Origin: a virus
Reading direction: 5' to 3' (one strand)
DNA: 29,670 nucleotides
IMG/VR virus record: IMGVR_UViG_3300025889_000656
Location: 1-29,670 of that record
Shown here: one piece after another, positions 15,795-22,540 of the stretch
How positions within the stretch are numbered: the stretch's first letter is position 1
How the letters are laid out: each line of letters begins with the position of its first letter
The notes under the pieces: generated by a model
Told to the model about the DNA's origin: nothing
Database searches by the model: none
Seen by the model: the letters and a program-made list of their open reading frames with translations, nothing else
Translations under genes and position numbers: made by a program

Positions 15795-16619
15795 ATGAAA
15801 AACATGACAAACACTAAGAGATTTATTGACACATCGGAAGAATCAATTTCAAAATATCTTAAAGATGTTAGAAAAATTGATATGATTTCAGCGGATGAGG
15901 AAGCTGAATTAGCTAAACTTGTAGCTGAGGGTGACCCACAAGCTACAGAAAAATTAGTTAACTCTAATCTTAGGTTCGTTATATCCGTGGCTAAAGACTA
16001 TCAAAACCAAGGACTACCTTTATCCGATTTAATTTCGGAAGGTAACTATGGTTTGATTAAGGCTGCACAAAAGTTTGACCCGACTAGGGGGTTTAGATTT
16101 ATTTCTTACGCTGTGTGGTGGGTTAAACAATCTATCCTACAATCACTAAACGACAACTCAAGAACCGTTAGGTTGCCAGTCAACATCACAAACCAAATTA
16201 GTAAGGTTAAAAAAGAGATTGCTAGATTTGAACAGGAGAATGGTAGAAAAGCTACAGATTCAGATTTAGATATGTCTGTTATGAATCACCCAACATGTGG
16301 TTCTCTTAACGATAAAATCAACGAGGATGGTGATGAAGTTTTAGATATCGTATCTGATGATTCATTTGTTAGACCTGATGAAGATGTATATGGTGAGGAT
16401 GTTCTTAAAGATGAATTAGAAAAAACATTGTCCGTACTTTCTGAAAGAGAGAAGAAGATTATTGAAATGTATTTTGGTATGGATGGTAGTTCTATGACAT
16501 TAGAACAAATAGGTGACGAATATGGTCTTACTAAAGAGAGAATCCGTCAAATTAAAGAAAAGGCCTTAAGAAAGTTAAAAAACAACTGTACGAACCTTTT
16601 TGATTTCATGTATAAATAA
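15795..16619 (+). CDS. Phage RNA polymerase sigma-70 factor, Bacteroidetes primary-type
   Basis: A 274-residue sigma factor. The frame opens at a TTG at 15783, but the ATG at 15795 (MKNMTNTKRF) is a more likely start. Region 1.2 is SISKYLKDVRKIDMIS; region 2 is LRFVISVAKDYQNQGLPLSD through FISYAVWWVKQSI (2.3) and RTVRLPVN (2.4/3.0); region 4.2 is the HTH MTLEQIGDEYGLTKERIRQI. This closely follows the short Bacteroidetes primary sigma (which also lacks region 1.1). The stretch between region 3.0 and the DIVSDDSF linker is shorter and much altered, so the sigma-3 domain seems reduced. It likely directs host RNA polymerase to phage promoters. It is followed 6 nt later by the Sir2 gene. Confidence 0.92.
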   Translation: MKNMTNTKRFIDTSEESISKYLKDVRKIDMISADEEAELAKLVAEGDPQATEKLVNSNLRFVISVAKDYQNQGLPLSDLISEGNYGLIKAAQKFDPTRGFRFISYAVWWVKQSILQSLNDNSRTVRLPVNITNQISKVKKEIARFEQENGRKATDSDLDMSVMNHPTCGSLNDKINEDGDEVLDIVSDDSFVRPDEDVYGEDVLKDELEKTLSVLSEREKKIIEMYFGMDGSSMTLEQIGDEYGLTKERIRQIKEKALRKLKNNCTNLFDFMYK

Positions 16620-16625
16620 TAGATA

Positions 16626-17345
16626 ATGAAAATAGTAGTTTTTACAGGGGCAGGAGTGTCCAAAGAATCTGGTATAGATACATTTAGAGATAGTGACGGT
16701 ACTTGGGAAAAACATTCTGTTAAGGATGTTGCAACACCTGATGGTTGGAAAAAGGATAGAGAACTTGTGTTAGATTTCTACAACGCTAGACGTAATCAGT
16801 TGTCTGAGATTGAACCTAATGAGGCTCATAAACTTTTAGCTGAGTTAGAAAAAGAACACGATGTAACCATCATAACACAAAATGTGGACGACTTACATGA
16901 AAGAGCCGGTTCAACTAAGGTTTTACATTTACACGGTGAACTTACTAAAGCTCAAAGTTCTTTAGATAATAAATTAGTTTATCACGTTGGATACGAACCA
17001 ACAAAAATCGGTGATAAATGTGATAAAGGTTCACAATTAAGACCACACGTTGTTTGGTTTGGTGAATACCCTAATAATATTCACGAGGCTTATGATGTTA
17101 TTAGTGAATGTGATGTATTATTGATTATAGGTACAACGTTATTCATTGAGTATACGACACAGATGTTAGGTTCTGTTAGAAGTTTACATAACTCTAATAT
17201 GGGAGTGGCAGATGTTTATTTTATTGACCCAAACCCAACAACTATATTAGACCATAGGGTTAAAAACATTAAATATATTAAAGAATCAGCCACAGTCGGG
17301 GTTAAAAAATTTATTGAAGAATTAAATGAATTAGTTGGCCAATAA
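16626..17345 (+). CDS. Sir2/CobB-like NAD-dependent protein deacylase, zinc cysteines lost
   Basis: A 239-residue sirtuin. FTGAGVSKESGIDTFR (6-21) is the NAD-binding signature, TQNVDDLHERAG the second one, His103 in LHLHGE the catalytic base, and VVWFGEYP with FIDPNPT completes the Rossmann part. FYNARR (51-56) keeps the Tyr-x-x-Arg pair that in CobB and SIRT5 binds acidic acyl groups, so desuccinylase-type activity is likely. The zinc module is abnormal: between residues 105 and 140 only Cys132 remains of the usual four cysteines. The gene follows the sigma factor closely. Possible roles are acyl-mark removal on host enzymes or NAD-linked counter-defence; neither can be chosen from sequence. 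Confidence 0.88.
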   Translation: MKIVVFTGAGVSKESGIDTFRDSDGTWEKHSVKDVATPDGWKKDRELVLDFYNARRNQLSEIEPNEAHKLLAELEKEHDVTIITQNVDDLHERAGSTKVLHLHGELTKAQSSLDNKLVYHVGYEPTKIGDKCDKGSQLRPHVVWFGEYPNNIHEAYDVISECDVLLIIGTTLFIEYTTQMLGSVRSLHNSNMGVADVYFIDPNPTTILDHRVKNIKYIKESATVGVKKFIEELNELVGQ

Positions 17346-17365
17346 AAAGATTTACCTTATATTTG
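17335..17365 (+). promoter_or_regulatory. Bacteroidetes-type promoter for the small RNA
   Basis: TTG at 17335-17337, 20 bp, then TATATTTG at 17358-17365, a full match to the TTG/TAnnTTTG consensus. The predicted start is near 17371, immediately before the first helix of the structured RNA. Confidence 0.7.
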
Positions 17366-17370
17366 TTAAA

Positions 17371-17474
17371 AGAAAACGGGAGCGAGTTTGTTCAGTATCA
17401 CAGACAACCGATAAGTTCACAAGTTTAGACAAACCCACCGTTTTATCATTAAAGGGACTTAGGTCCCTTTTTTT
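17371..17474 (+). ncRNA. Probable small structured RNA of about 100 nt
   Basis: A gap between converging genes holds a promoter, a folded segment and a terminator but no reading frame of note. AAAACGG (17373-17379) pairs with CCGTTTT (17438-17444). Inside it GTTTGT (17386-17391) pairs with ACAAAC (17429-17434), giving two nested helices. The same GTTTGT can also pair with ACAGAC (17400-17405), so two folds compete. TATC (17396-17399) can pair with GATA (17410-17413). There is no downstream gene on this strand, so a trans-acting small RNA is more likely than a riboswitch. It matches no RNA family I recognise. Confidence 0.65.
17451..17474 (+). terminator. Terminator of the small RNA
   Basis: AAAGGGAC (17451-17458) and GTCCCTTT (17463-17470) around TTAG, then a T run to 17474. 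It overlaps the stop codon of the minus-strand gene ending at 17473. Confidence 0.85.
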
Positions 17475-17901
17475 ATTTCTCTATAACTAATTGGTCGGGA
17501 CCAACCCTAAATTTATTAGAAGGACATTCTCTCCATACAGTCAATATAACTAACTGCCAATACGTAGGACTTATTTTAACTGGTTTTAATGGTAAGGCTA
17601 AACCTTTTTCTTCACTTTTAATAACAAAAGATTCACCATCAACTATTTCACCGTAAACGATTTTTTCGGCAATATCTTTTCTGAATAAACTAATGAAATA
17701 TTTTAATTCACTATTAGTTACGGGTCTAGTATCATAATCATCAATACTTTCACGACCTTTAGCTTTACACCTATCAACAACATGACCTTTATGTTTAATT
17801 AGGTCCATAGATAAAACCACATCAACATTTTGAGTTATTTGGTCTATCCTTTTCTCTAATAATAAACTTGTTTCTTCAACAATTATTCTTTTCAAATCCA
17901 T
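17473..17901 (-). CDS. Hypothetical protein, possible small nuclease-like fold
   Basis: A 142-residue protein. It starts MDLKRIIVEETSLLLEKR, an amphipathic helix like those at the start of several other proteins here. Then comes HKGHVVDRCKAKGRESIDDY, a His/Arg pattern, and a beta-rich C-terminus (KPVKISPTYWQLVILTVWRE) that resembles small RelE/colicin-type nuclease folds found in phages; this resemblance is weak. It runs toward the small RNA and shares its stop region with the RNA terminator. The upstream gap is shared with the divergent gene at 17973. Confidence 0.7.
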   Translation of the reverse strand: MDLKRIIVEETSLLLEKRIDQITQNVDVVLSMDLIKHKGHVVDRCKAKGRESIDDYDTRPVTNSELKYFISLFRKDIAEKIVYGEIVDGESFVIKSEEKGLALPLKPVKISPTYWQLVILTVWRECPSNKFRVGPDQLVIEK

Positions 17902-17950
17902 ACTAATAAATAGATGAAACTATTCAAAATAACTTAATTTTTACTATAAT

Positions 17951-17966
17951 TATATTTATATAAAAA
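17951..17966 (+). promoter_or_regulatory. Recurring AT-rich motif TATATTTATATAAAAA
   Basis: Copy of the ATATTTATATAAAA motif ending 7 nt before the ATG at 17973, in the divergent gap. The match to the copy at 14219 extends over about 20 bases including AGAT-TATG. Confidence 0.45.
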
Positions 17967-17972
17967 TAGATT

Positions 17973-18296
17973 ATGAAAAAAATTATTGAATTAGTTAAAA
18001 AATACAATGTGTATATTTTAGCCTCGTTATTAGTAGTATTCTTTTTCCGTTCTTGTTCTAAATCGGTTAAAGTCGGTAGATTAGAAAAAGAAGTGGTTAA
18101 ATACCAAGACTCATTGGATGTAGTTAAAAAACACTCTTTTAATGAAGGTTTAGTTATTGGTGCTGATAAGGAAAAAGAACTTATATTAGATTTTATGGAT
18201 GACGAATTAAGAAGCCCACAAAATTTAAAAGTTAGAACTAAGTTTGAAGAACTTCACAATAATATCGATAACAACAAACATAGAGATGTTAAGTAA
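17973..18296 (+). CDS. Small membrane-anchored coiled-coil protein
   Basis: A 107-residue protein with a positively charged start, one transmembrane helix (about 12-26, VYILASLLVVFFF), a basic stop, then a helical, partly coiled-coil tail (RLEKEVVKYQDSLDVVKKH). The topology, anchored N-in with a helical periplasmic or cytosolic tail, recalls inner-membrane spanins, but it is not next to the lysis genes. Its end overlaps the start of the 2H phosphoesterase gene by 11 bp. Confidence 0.7.
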   Translation: MKKIIELVKKYNVYILASLLVVFFFRSCSKSVKVGRLEKEVVKYQDSLDVVKKHSFNEGLVIGADKEKELILDFMDDELRSPQNLKVRTKFEELHNNIDNNKHRDVK

Positions 18297-18825
18297 GATA
18301 GTAGAAGAAGCTCTTAATGAGGCTGATAAAAAACCGTATAACTATGGTTGTATGATGTTATATTATGACGTTCCTGAATGGTCCGATTATTTAGACATGA
18401 TTGATGAAGAAGATTTATATCAAGAAGATAACGGCCAATTCGGTTTAGAGGATGAACCACATATCACAGTTTTATATGGGTTACATTCAGACGAGATAGA
18501 TGACGAGGAGTTATTTAATCACCTACAAAAATTTAACCCACCAAAAGTTAGTATGTCAAACATTTCCTTATTTAATAATGATAATTTTGACGTGGTTAAG
18601 TTTGATGTTGAGGGTTCTGAGTTATTTGATATGAATAAAACTCTAACCGATAATTTCCCATATAGTACGGATTACCCTGATTACCACCCACATTCAACGA
18701 TTGCTTATGTTAAACCTGGTATGGGTGAAAAATATGTTCAGCAATTATCTGAACCATTTGTTTTACAACCAAATAAATTAGTTTATAGTAAACCTGACGG
18801 TTCGAAAATAACAAGAGAATTATGA
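18286..18825 (+). CDS. 2H phosphoesterase (LigT-like) protein
   Basis: The frame is open from 18244, but the ATG at 18286 gives the better start (179 residues) and a smaller overlap. Two H-x-T motifs define the family: HIT (59-61) in EPHITVLYGL and HST (136-138) in YHPHSTIAYVKPG, each followed by a hydrophobic strand. 2H enzymes act on cyclic or 2'-5' phosphate bonds: RNA 2',3'-cyclic ends, 2'-5' linkages, or cyclic nucleotides, as the T4 anti-CBASS protein Acb1 does. The sequence cannot decide among these. It begins with a short helix MLSKIVEEALNEADKK like other phage proteins here. It is coupled to the next gene by ATGA. Confidence 0.8.
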   Translation: MLSKIVEEALNEADKKPYNYGCMMLYYDVPEWSDYLDMIDEEDLYQEDNGQFGLEDEPHITVLYGLHSDEIDDEELFNHLQKFNPPKVSMSNISLFNNDNFDVVKFDVEGSELFDMNKTLTDNFPYSTDYPDYHPHSTIAYVKPGMGEKYVQQLSEPFVLQPNKLVYSKPDGSKITREL

Positions 18826-19844
18826 TTGAAAAATTAAAAAAAATAGATTGGACTAGGACCATGTTTTTGGTACCAATATTTTTGGTGGCTGGTATTTCCA
18901 TATCCCATGTTGTTACTTGGTATGATATGGCTAACCCTATAAATTGGGCTGTTTACTTATCTATAGCTATTGAGGTTGGTGCGATGACATCACTTATGGC
19001 AGCAACAAAGAAAATAAAAGGTGGTGTTTGGTTCATGTTTGGGTTGGTAACTTTTATACAGATGATAGGTAACATATTCTACTCTTATAAAGAAATTGAT
19101 GTTAATGGTGAATTATTTAAATCTTGGGTTGAATTGACGGGTCCAATATGGGAAGCAACTGGTACTGATTTAAACGATGTTGTAGGTGTTAGAAGATGGT
19201 TAGCATTTTTAGAAGGTGGGTTATTACCACTTATTTCTTTAACAGCGTTACATTTCTTTGTTAAGTATGAAAAAGAACAACCAAAAAAAGAAACTATTAA
19301 ATTGATGGGTGATAAAGAAAAAGAGGAGGTGTCTAATGAAATAATAAACTCTTTTATACCTCAGGAAAAAGAAATTATCCCTGAAGAAAATTATAGTGAA
19401 CTAAAACATGAAGAACATTTAGAGGGTGTGGACATAACTGAACTTAATGAAGATAAAGAGGTTGAAAAAGGTAGACCAGTCTCTGACATGACCAAGGAAT
19501 TAGTTAATCAGCATAAAAAAAAAGTAAAAACTGAAGAGGTATTAGGACCTATTGAAGAAGAAAACCCTTATGATGAAATTTTAGAGGGTGTTGAGGACTT
19601 AATATCAAAAACACCTGTTATTATTGAAGAAAAAAAAGTCAAAGAATTACCTGATATAGTTAAAAAAACACAAGAGAAATTTTACCCAAACACAAAAGAA
19701 GAACCAACTAGTGTAAAAAATACACAGGTTCAACAAGAGGATTATGATGGTAGAAGACGTGTTATGAGTAACGAAGACGGTAAAAAGATTTTAACTTATA
19801 AAAAAAGAAATAGGGGAGGCCAAAGTAGTATTAGTAGGATATAA
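18822..19844 (+). CDS. Multi-pass membrane protein with long acidic tail
   Basis: A 340-residue protein. Four hydrophobic helices are visible, about 13-31, 38-60, 67-85 and 125-147, the last followed by KYEKEQPKKE. The remaining about 190 residues are low-complexity, rich in Glu and Lys, ending in a basic YKKRNRGGQSSISRI. No transporter or enzyme motif is seen. It starts within the 2H phosphoesterase stop (ATGA) and is followed 3 nt later by an amidase gene, so it could take part in lysis control or superinfection exclusion; both are guesses from position. Confidence 0.75.
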   Translation: MIEKLKKIDWTRTMFLVPIFLVAGISISHVVTWYDMANPINWAVYLSIAIEVGAMTSLMAATKKIKGGVWFMFGLVTFIQMIGNIFYSYKEIDVNGELFKSWVELTGPIWEATGTDLNDVVGVRRWLAFLEGGLLPLISLTALHFFVKYEKEQPKKETIKLMGDKEKEEVSNEIINSFIPQEKEIIPEENYSELKHEEHLEGVDITELNEDKEVEKGRPVSDMTKELVNQHKKKVKTEEVLGPIEEENPYDEILEGVEDLISKTPVIIEEKKVKELPDIVKKTQEKFYPNTKEEPTSVKNTQVQQEDYDGRRRVMSNEDGKKILTYKKRNRGGQSSISRI

Positions 19845-19847
19845 TTT

Positions 19848-20450
19848 ATGAATATAGACAAAAAAACTTATTTATTACCTGAAAAAAATTATTATAAAGC
19901 TGAATACACTAAAAAACAAATAGTGGTAGGTCATAGTGGTAGAAAAAATATGTACCATTATTCATCTTGGATAAATAGGTTAAACGGTGAGTACAAAAAG
20001 ACCGCCGCTTTTACAATAGATAAAGACGGTAAAATATACCAACACTACGACCCAAAGTACTATAGCGATTATATAACAATACACGATATGGCACCTTTTA
20101 CAATACCAATTGTTTTAACAAACGTTGGTTGGTTAAACAGGGATAACCTAAATGATAGATATTACGATTGGTTAGGTCATAGTTATGTTAAAGAAGATGA
20201 AGAGGTTACTTATTCTAAATGGAGAAATCACTCTTATTGGGAAAATTACACTAACGAACAATTAAATTCATTAAGAAATCTAACAGATTATTTATGTGAT
20301 GAGTTTAATATAAAGAATGATTGTATTGGCCACACCGTTTTTAATGAAGACGTTGATATTTATGAAGGAATAGCTTTTAAAAGCAATTATTATCAAGAGT
20401 CAACTGACATTAGTCCAGCTTTTGATATGGATATATTTAAAATAAGTTAA
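19848..20450 (+). CDS. Divergent peptidoglycan amidase (Amidase_2/PGRP-like)
   Basis: A 200-residue protein resembling T7-lysozyme-type zinc amidases. QIVVGHSGR supplies the first zinc His, AFTIDKDGKIYQHYDP the strand pair after it, CIGHTVF the second His, and TDISPAFDMDIF matches the usual DPGPAFDW region with the third ligand Asp. Such enzymes cut the amide between MurNAc and L-alanine. No signal peptide is present. It lies 3 nt after a membrane-protein gene and upstream of the spanin-like pair, so it may be a lysis enzyme. The second amidase in the window, at 24928, is more typical; the division of labour is unknown. Confidence 0.7.
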   Translation: MNIDKKTYLLPEKNYYKAEYTKKQIVVGHSGRKNMYHYSSWINRLNGEYKKTAAFTIDKDGKIYQHYDPKYYSDYITIHDMAPFTIPIVLTNVGWLNRDNLNDRYYDWLGHSYVKEDEEVTYSKWRNHSYWENYTNEQLNSLRNLTDYLCDEFNIKNDCIGHTVFNEDVDIYEGIAFKSNYYQESTDISPAFDMDIFKIS

Positions 20451-20453
20451 AAA

Positions 20454-20957
20454 ATGGATAGTAGAAAATTTTTGGATAAAATTAGAAAGATGCAAGAATC
20501 TGGTGAGAGAATAGGTCTTACTGAAAATATTGGTGTTAAAAATGAAAAAAGTAATTTAATGGAAAATGTTTTTAAATTTCCAGTGATTACTGAAGGTATC
20601 GATGATGAAGAGGGTCAAGATATTTCTCCTGACGAACAAAGAGATGAGGAAAACACATTTAAAGATACAGTAACACAATTAGTTGAGTTCCAACCAATCA
20701 AAGTTTTTAGACAAAACGTTAAGTGGTCTGGTAGATTAGTTAGAGAAGGTATTAGTTGGGTTTATACGTTAGAAGATTCTATAGGTTGTTATATTAGTAC
20801 TGATGATGATAGCGTACTACAACTAACCGACGATAATTTAAGATTATTACAGAAAATTAGAGCTTACTACGATACTTGGCAAGACGAGTGGTCTAGTAGA
20901 CTAACAGGTGGTTCACCAGAACCTGAAGAAGGTGGTGAAGAAATGGGTGGATTCTAA
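20454..20957 (+). CDS. Hypothetical acidic protein
   Basis: A 167-residue protein. The first 50 residues are helical and contain ERIGLTENIG and FKFPVITEG, short L/I-x-E sites like those cut by T4-type prohead proteases. The middle (QPIKVFRQNVKWSGRLVREG then SWVYTLEDSIGCYIS) is a small beta-rich domain, and the C-terminus is an acidic glycine-rich tail (GGSPEPEEGGEEMGGF). A capsid-internal or scaffold role is possible. It overlaps the next gene by one base (TAATG). Confidence 0.7.
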   Translation: MDSRKFLDKIRKMQESGERIGLTENIGVKNEKSNLMENVFKFPVITEGIDDEEGQDISPDEQRDEENTFKDTVTQLVEFQPIKVFRQNVKWSGRLVREGISWVYTLEDSIGCYISTDDDSVLQLTDDNLRLLQKIRAYYDTWQDEWSSRLTGGSPEPEEGGEEMGGF

Positions 20958-21319
20958 TGAAATTAGGTTTAGAAAAAATAGTAATAATTGTTTTAGCCAT
21001 TGCTTTAATTTTTAGTCTTATTTTAAGACCGTCAAAACCTATTGACATGTATGAGGACGAAATAAACAACCTCAAAGAGAATAACAAAAACCTAATACTA
21101 TCAAACGATAGTTTAAAAAGTGAAAATATAAAACTAACCGAGGAGATTAAAAACATACTAATCACTATTGATAGTACACAATTAGTTTTGGATAGTAATC
21201 AGAGGAAAATAAAAGATTTAGAGGATGCGAAAGGTAATATCGGTAATATTGTTAATAAGCTCAATGCTAATGGGGTTACAAGGGAATTGTCAGAATACCT
21301 CAACAGAAGAAAAAAATAG
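20957..21319 (+). CDS. Inner-membrane spanin-like protein (Rz-like)
   Basis: A 120-residue protein with one N-terminal transmembrane helix (about 7-25, VIIVLAIALIFSLIL) and then an almost continuous coiled coil (INNLKENNKNLILSNDSLKS and onward). This is the layout of i-spanins such as lambda Rz. A second reading frame for an exported protein begins inside its 3' end at 21225, in a different frame, as Rz1 does with Rz. Spanins are not conserved in sequence, so the call is by architecture. Confidence 0.6.
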   Translation: MKLGLEKIVIIVLAIALIFSLILRPSKPIDMYEDEINNLKENNKNLILSNDSLKSENIKLTEEIKNILITIDSTQLVLDSNQRKIKDLEDAKGNIGNIVNKLNANGVTRELSEYLNRRKK

Positions 21320-21701
21320 GATAACCACTTATATAACAGATAAAGGTGATACCATGGTATCAATGTCTATTGAAGATGCCAAAACACTATTAGAAGATGT
21401 TTTAAATTACGAATATTCGGATAGTTTACTAACTGTGTATAAAGAGAGGGATAGTTTAAATACTAAAACAATTACCTTACAGAAAGAAGTTTTAATGAAA
21501 ATGGGCCAAGAAAAATTAAACTTAGAACAAATAAATAATAATTTAGAAGAGGTTATAAAAAACAAAGACAAAGAGTTAAAACTAAAAGAAAATACTATAG
21601 AAGAACAAAAAAAAGAAATTAAGAAACAAAAAACCTTTAAAATATTTGGTTTATCTGGTAGTGTTATATTACCAATAATAACAGTTTTACTAATACTTTA
21701 A
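21225..21701 (+). CDS. Exported coiled-coil protein, spanin-like, overlapping the i-spanin
   Basis: A 158-residue protein starting inside the preceding gene (95-bp overlap). MRKVISVILLISSMLMGL followed by QGNCQN is a clear signal peptide; cleavage before the Gln fits Bacteroidetes exported proteins, and the sequence does not fit a standard lipobox. A long coiled coil follows, and the C-terminus is a transmembrane helix (GSVILPIITVLLIL). An N-terminal export signal with a C-terminal membrane helix is the layout of single-protein (u-) spanins, though these normally have a lipid anchor. It may bridge the envelope alone or with the gene before it. Confidence 0.65.
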   Translation: MRKVISVILLISSMLMGLQGNCQNTSTEEKNRITTYITDKGDTMVSMSIEDAKTLLEDVLNYEYSDSLLTVYKERDSLNTKTITLQKEVLMKMGQEKLNLEQINNNLEEVIKNKDKELKLKENTIEEQKKEIKKQKTFKIFGLSGSVILPIITVLLIL

Positions 21702-21703
21702 AA

Positions 21704-22027
21704 ATGGACAGAAATAATCCACAAATTAAAAGACTAATTGAAGATATTCAAGCAAATACAGATAAAAATATAACATTATACTCAATAAATGGTTGTCCAG
21801 CTTGTGAAGAACTAAAAGGTAAATTAGCTAAGTTAGATATACAGTACGAAAACATTGATATGGAAGGTAATGATGAAATGTGGGATAAATTAGAATCCAT
21901 GGGTGGTTCTGAGTATGTTCCACAAGTCATGATTGAAAGTACCTTAATTAAAGATTACTCAAACGTAAATGAGTTATTAAGTAAGACCATATCGGAGATG
22001 ATAAATAGAAAAGTAATATTAAAATAA
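21704..22027 (+). CDS. Glutaredoxin-like thiol-disulfide oxidoreductase
   Basis: A 107-residue thioredoxin-fold protein. ITLYSINGCPACEELKGKL carries the CPAC active site (Cys31, Cys34), and EYVPQVMIES supplies the cis-proline loop. An N-terminal helix of about 20 residues precedes the fold. It probably reduces phage ribonucleotide reductase or other thiols, as T4 NrdC does; no reductase gene is in this window. A strong terminator follows. Confidence 0.85.
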   Translation: MDRNNPQIKRLIEDIQANTDKNITLYSINGCPACEELKGKLAKLDIQYENIDMEGNDEMWDKLESMGGSEYVPQVMIESTLIKDYSNVNELLSKTISEMINRKVILK

Positions 22028-22044
22028 AAAAAACATTATCACTT

Positions 22045-22072
22045 AAAAACCACCTAATAGGTGGTTTTTTTT
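22045..22072 (+). terminator. Rho-independent terminator
   Basis: AAAAACCACC (22045-22054), loop TAATA, GGTGGTTTTT and further Ts to 22072. It closes the lysis/glutaredoxin transcript. Confidence 0.9.
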
Positions 22073-22083
22073 ATGCACTTAAA

Positions 22084-22104
22084 CATATTTATAGATAAAT
22101 AATA
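22084..22104 (+). promoter_or_regulatory. Recurring AT-rich motif ACATATTTATAGATAAAT
   Basis: Copy of the TATTTATA motif between the terminator and the gene at 22125, where a promoter is required. Confidence 0.4.
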
Positions 22105-22124
22105 ATATAAAAAATTTTAAAAAA

Positions 22125-22277
22125 ATGGCAAAAAAAGTAGTAAGATACACAGAAGAAGAATTCGTAACATTATTAGAAAATATTGTTAACAGAGTTAAAA
22201 GAGAACAAGCTATTAACGAATCAAGAGAAAGAAGAGTTATTAAAAAAAACCGTAGACAACCAAGAAGAAGAGCATAA
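22125..22277 (+). CDS. Small basic protein made of the shared N-terminal phage peptide
   Basis: A 50-residue protein: KKVVRYTEEEFVTLLENIV, then a basic stretch ending KKNRRQPRRRA. Its first 25 aligned residues match the start of the minus-strand protein at 28930 (KKIVRLNESEFIGLVDKIV) at 11 of 25 positions with most others conservative. It is therefore nearly a free-standing copy of a module used as an N-terminal tag elsewhere. The very basic tail suits DNA binding inside the capsid. The stop overlaps the next start (TAATG). Confidence 0.75.
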   Translation: MAKKVVRYTEEEFVTLLENIVNRVKREQAINESRERRVIKKNRRQPRRRA

Positions 22278-22540
22278 TGAGAAATACTATACGTAAAATA
22301 TTAAAAGAAGAAGATTTTAGTAAAACCGAAATCAAGAAAATGATTGGTGATGAGTTTGAAAAGAAAATCAAAAGTACTGCTTTTAAGGATGCTGTTAAGG
22401 ATATTGTACGTACTCAACTTGGTAATGATAAGAAAACGGAAAAAGAGGTTGCTAAAATCACACAAAAGGTTTTAGTAAAACTTTATAAAACATTCTGGAC
22501 TAGAAGAAGTTTTTGGTCTAACAATTTAGAAAGTATTTAA
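22277..22540 (+). CDS. Small helical phage protein
   Basis: An 87-residue protein, MRNTIRKILKEEDFSKTEI at its start, helical throughout, with TQKVLVKLYKTFWTRRSFW near the end. The N-terminal LKEE resembles a prohead-protease site. Coupled by one-base overlaps on both sides. No known domain; a virion component is plausible by position. Confidence 0.75.
   Translation: MRNTIRKILKEEDFSKTEIKKMIGDEFEKKIKSTAFKDAVKDIVRTQLGNDKKTEKEVAKITQKVLVKLYKTFWTRRSFWSNNLESI

Noticed and set aside
15535-15810. Minus-strand hydrophobic frame resembling a membrane protein
   Set aside because: The Phe/Leu/Val-rich sequence is the reverse reading of the Lys/Glu tail of the 15305 gene.
17371-17474. tRNA or tmRNA in the gap
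   Set aside because: No cloverleaf, T-loop GTTC-x-A-x-x-C arrangement in the right place or CCA-like acceptor was found.
17371-17474. Riboswitch controlling a downstream gene
   Set aside because: The next gene on the right is on the opposite strand, so there is no cis target.
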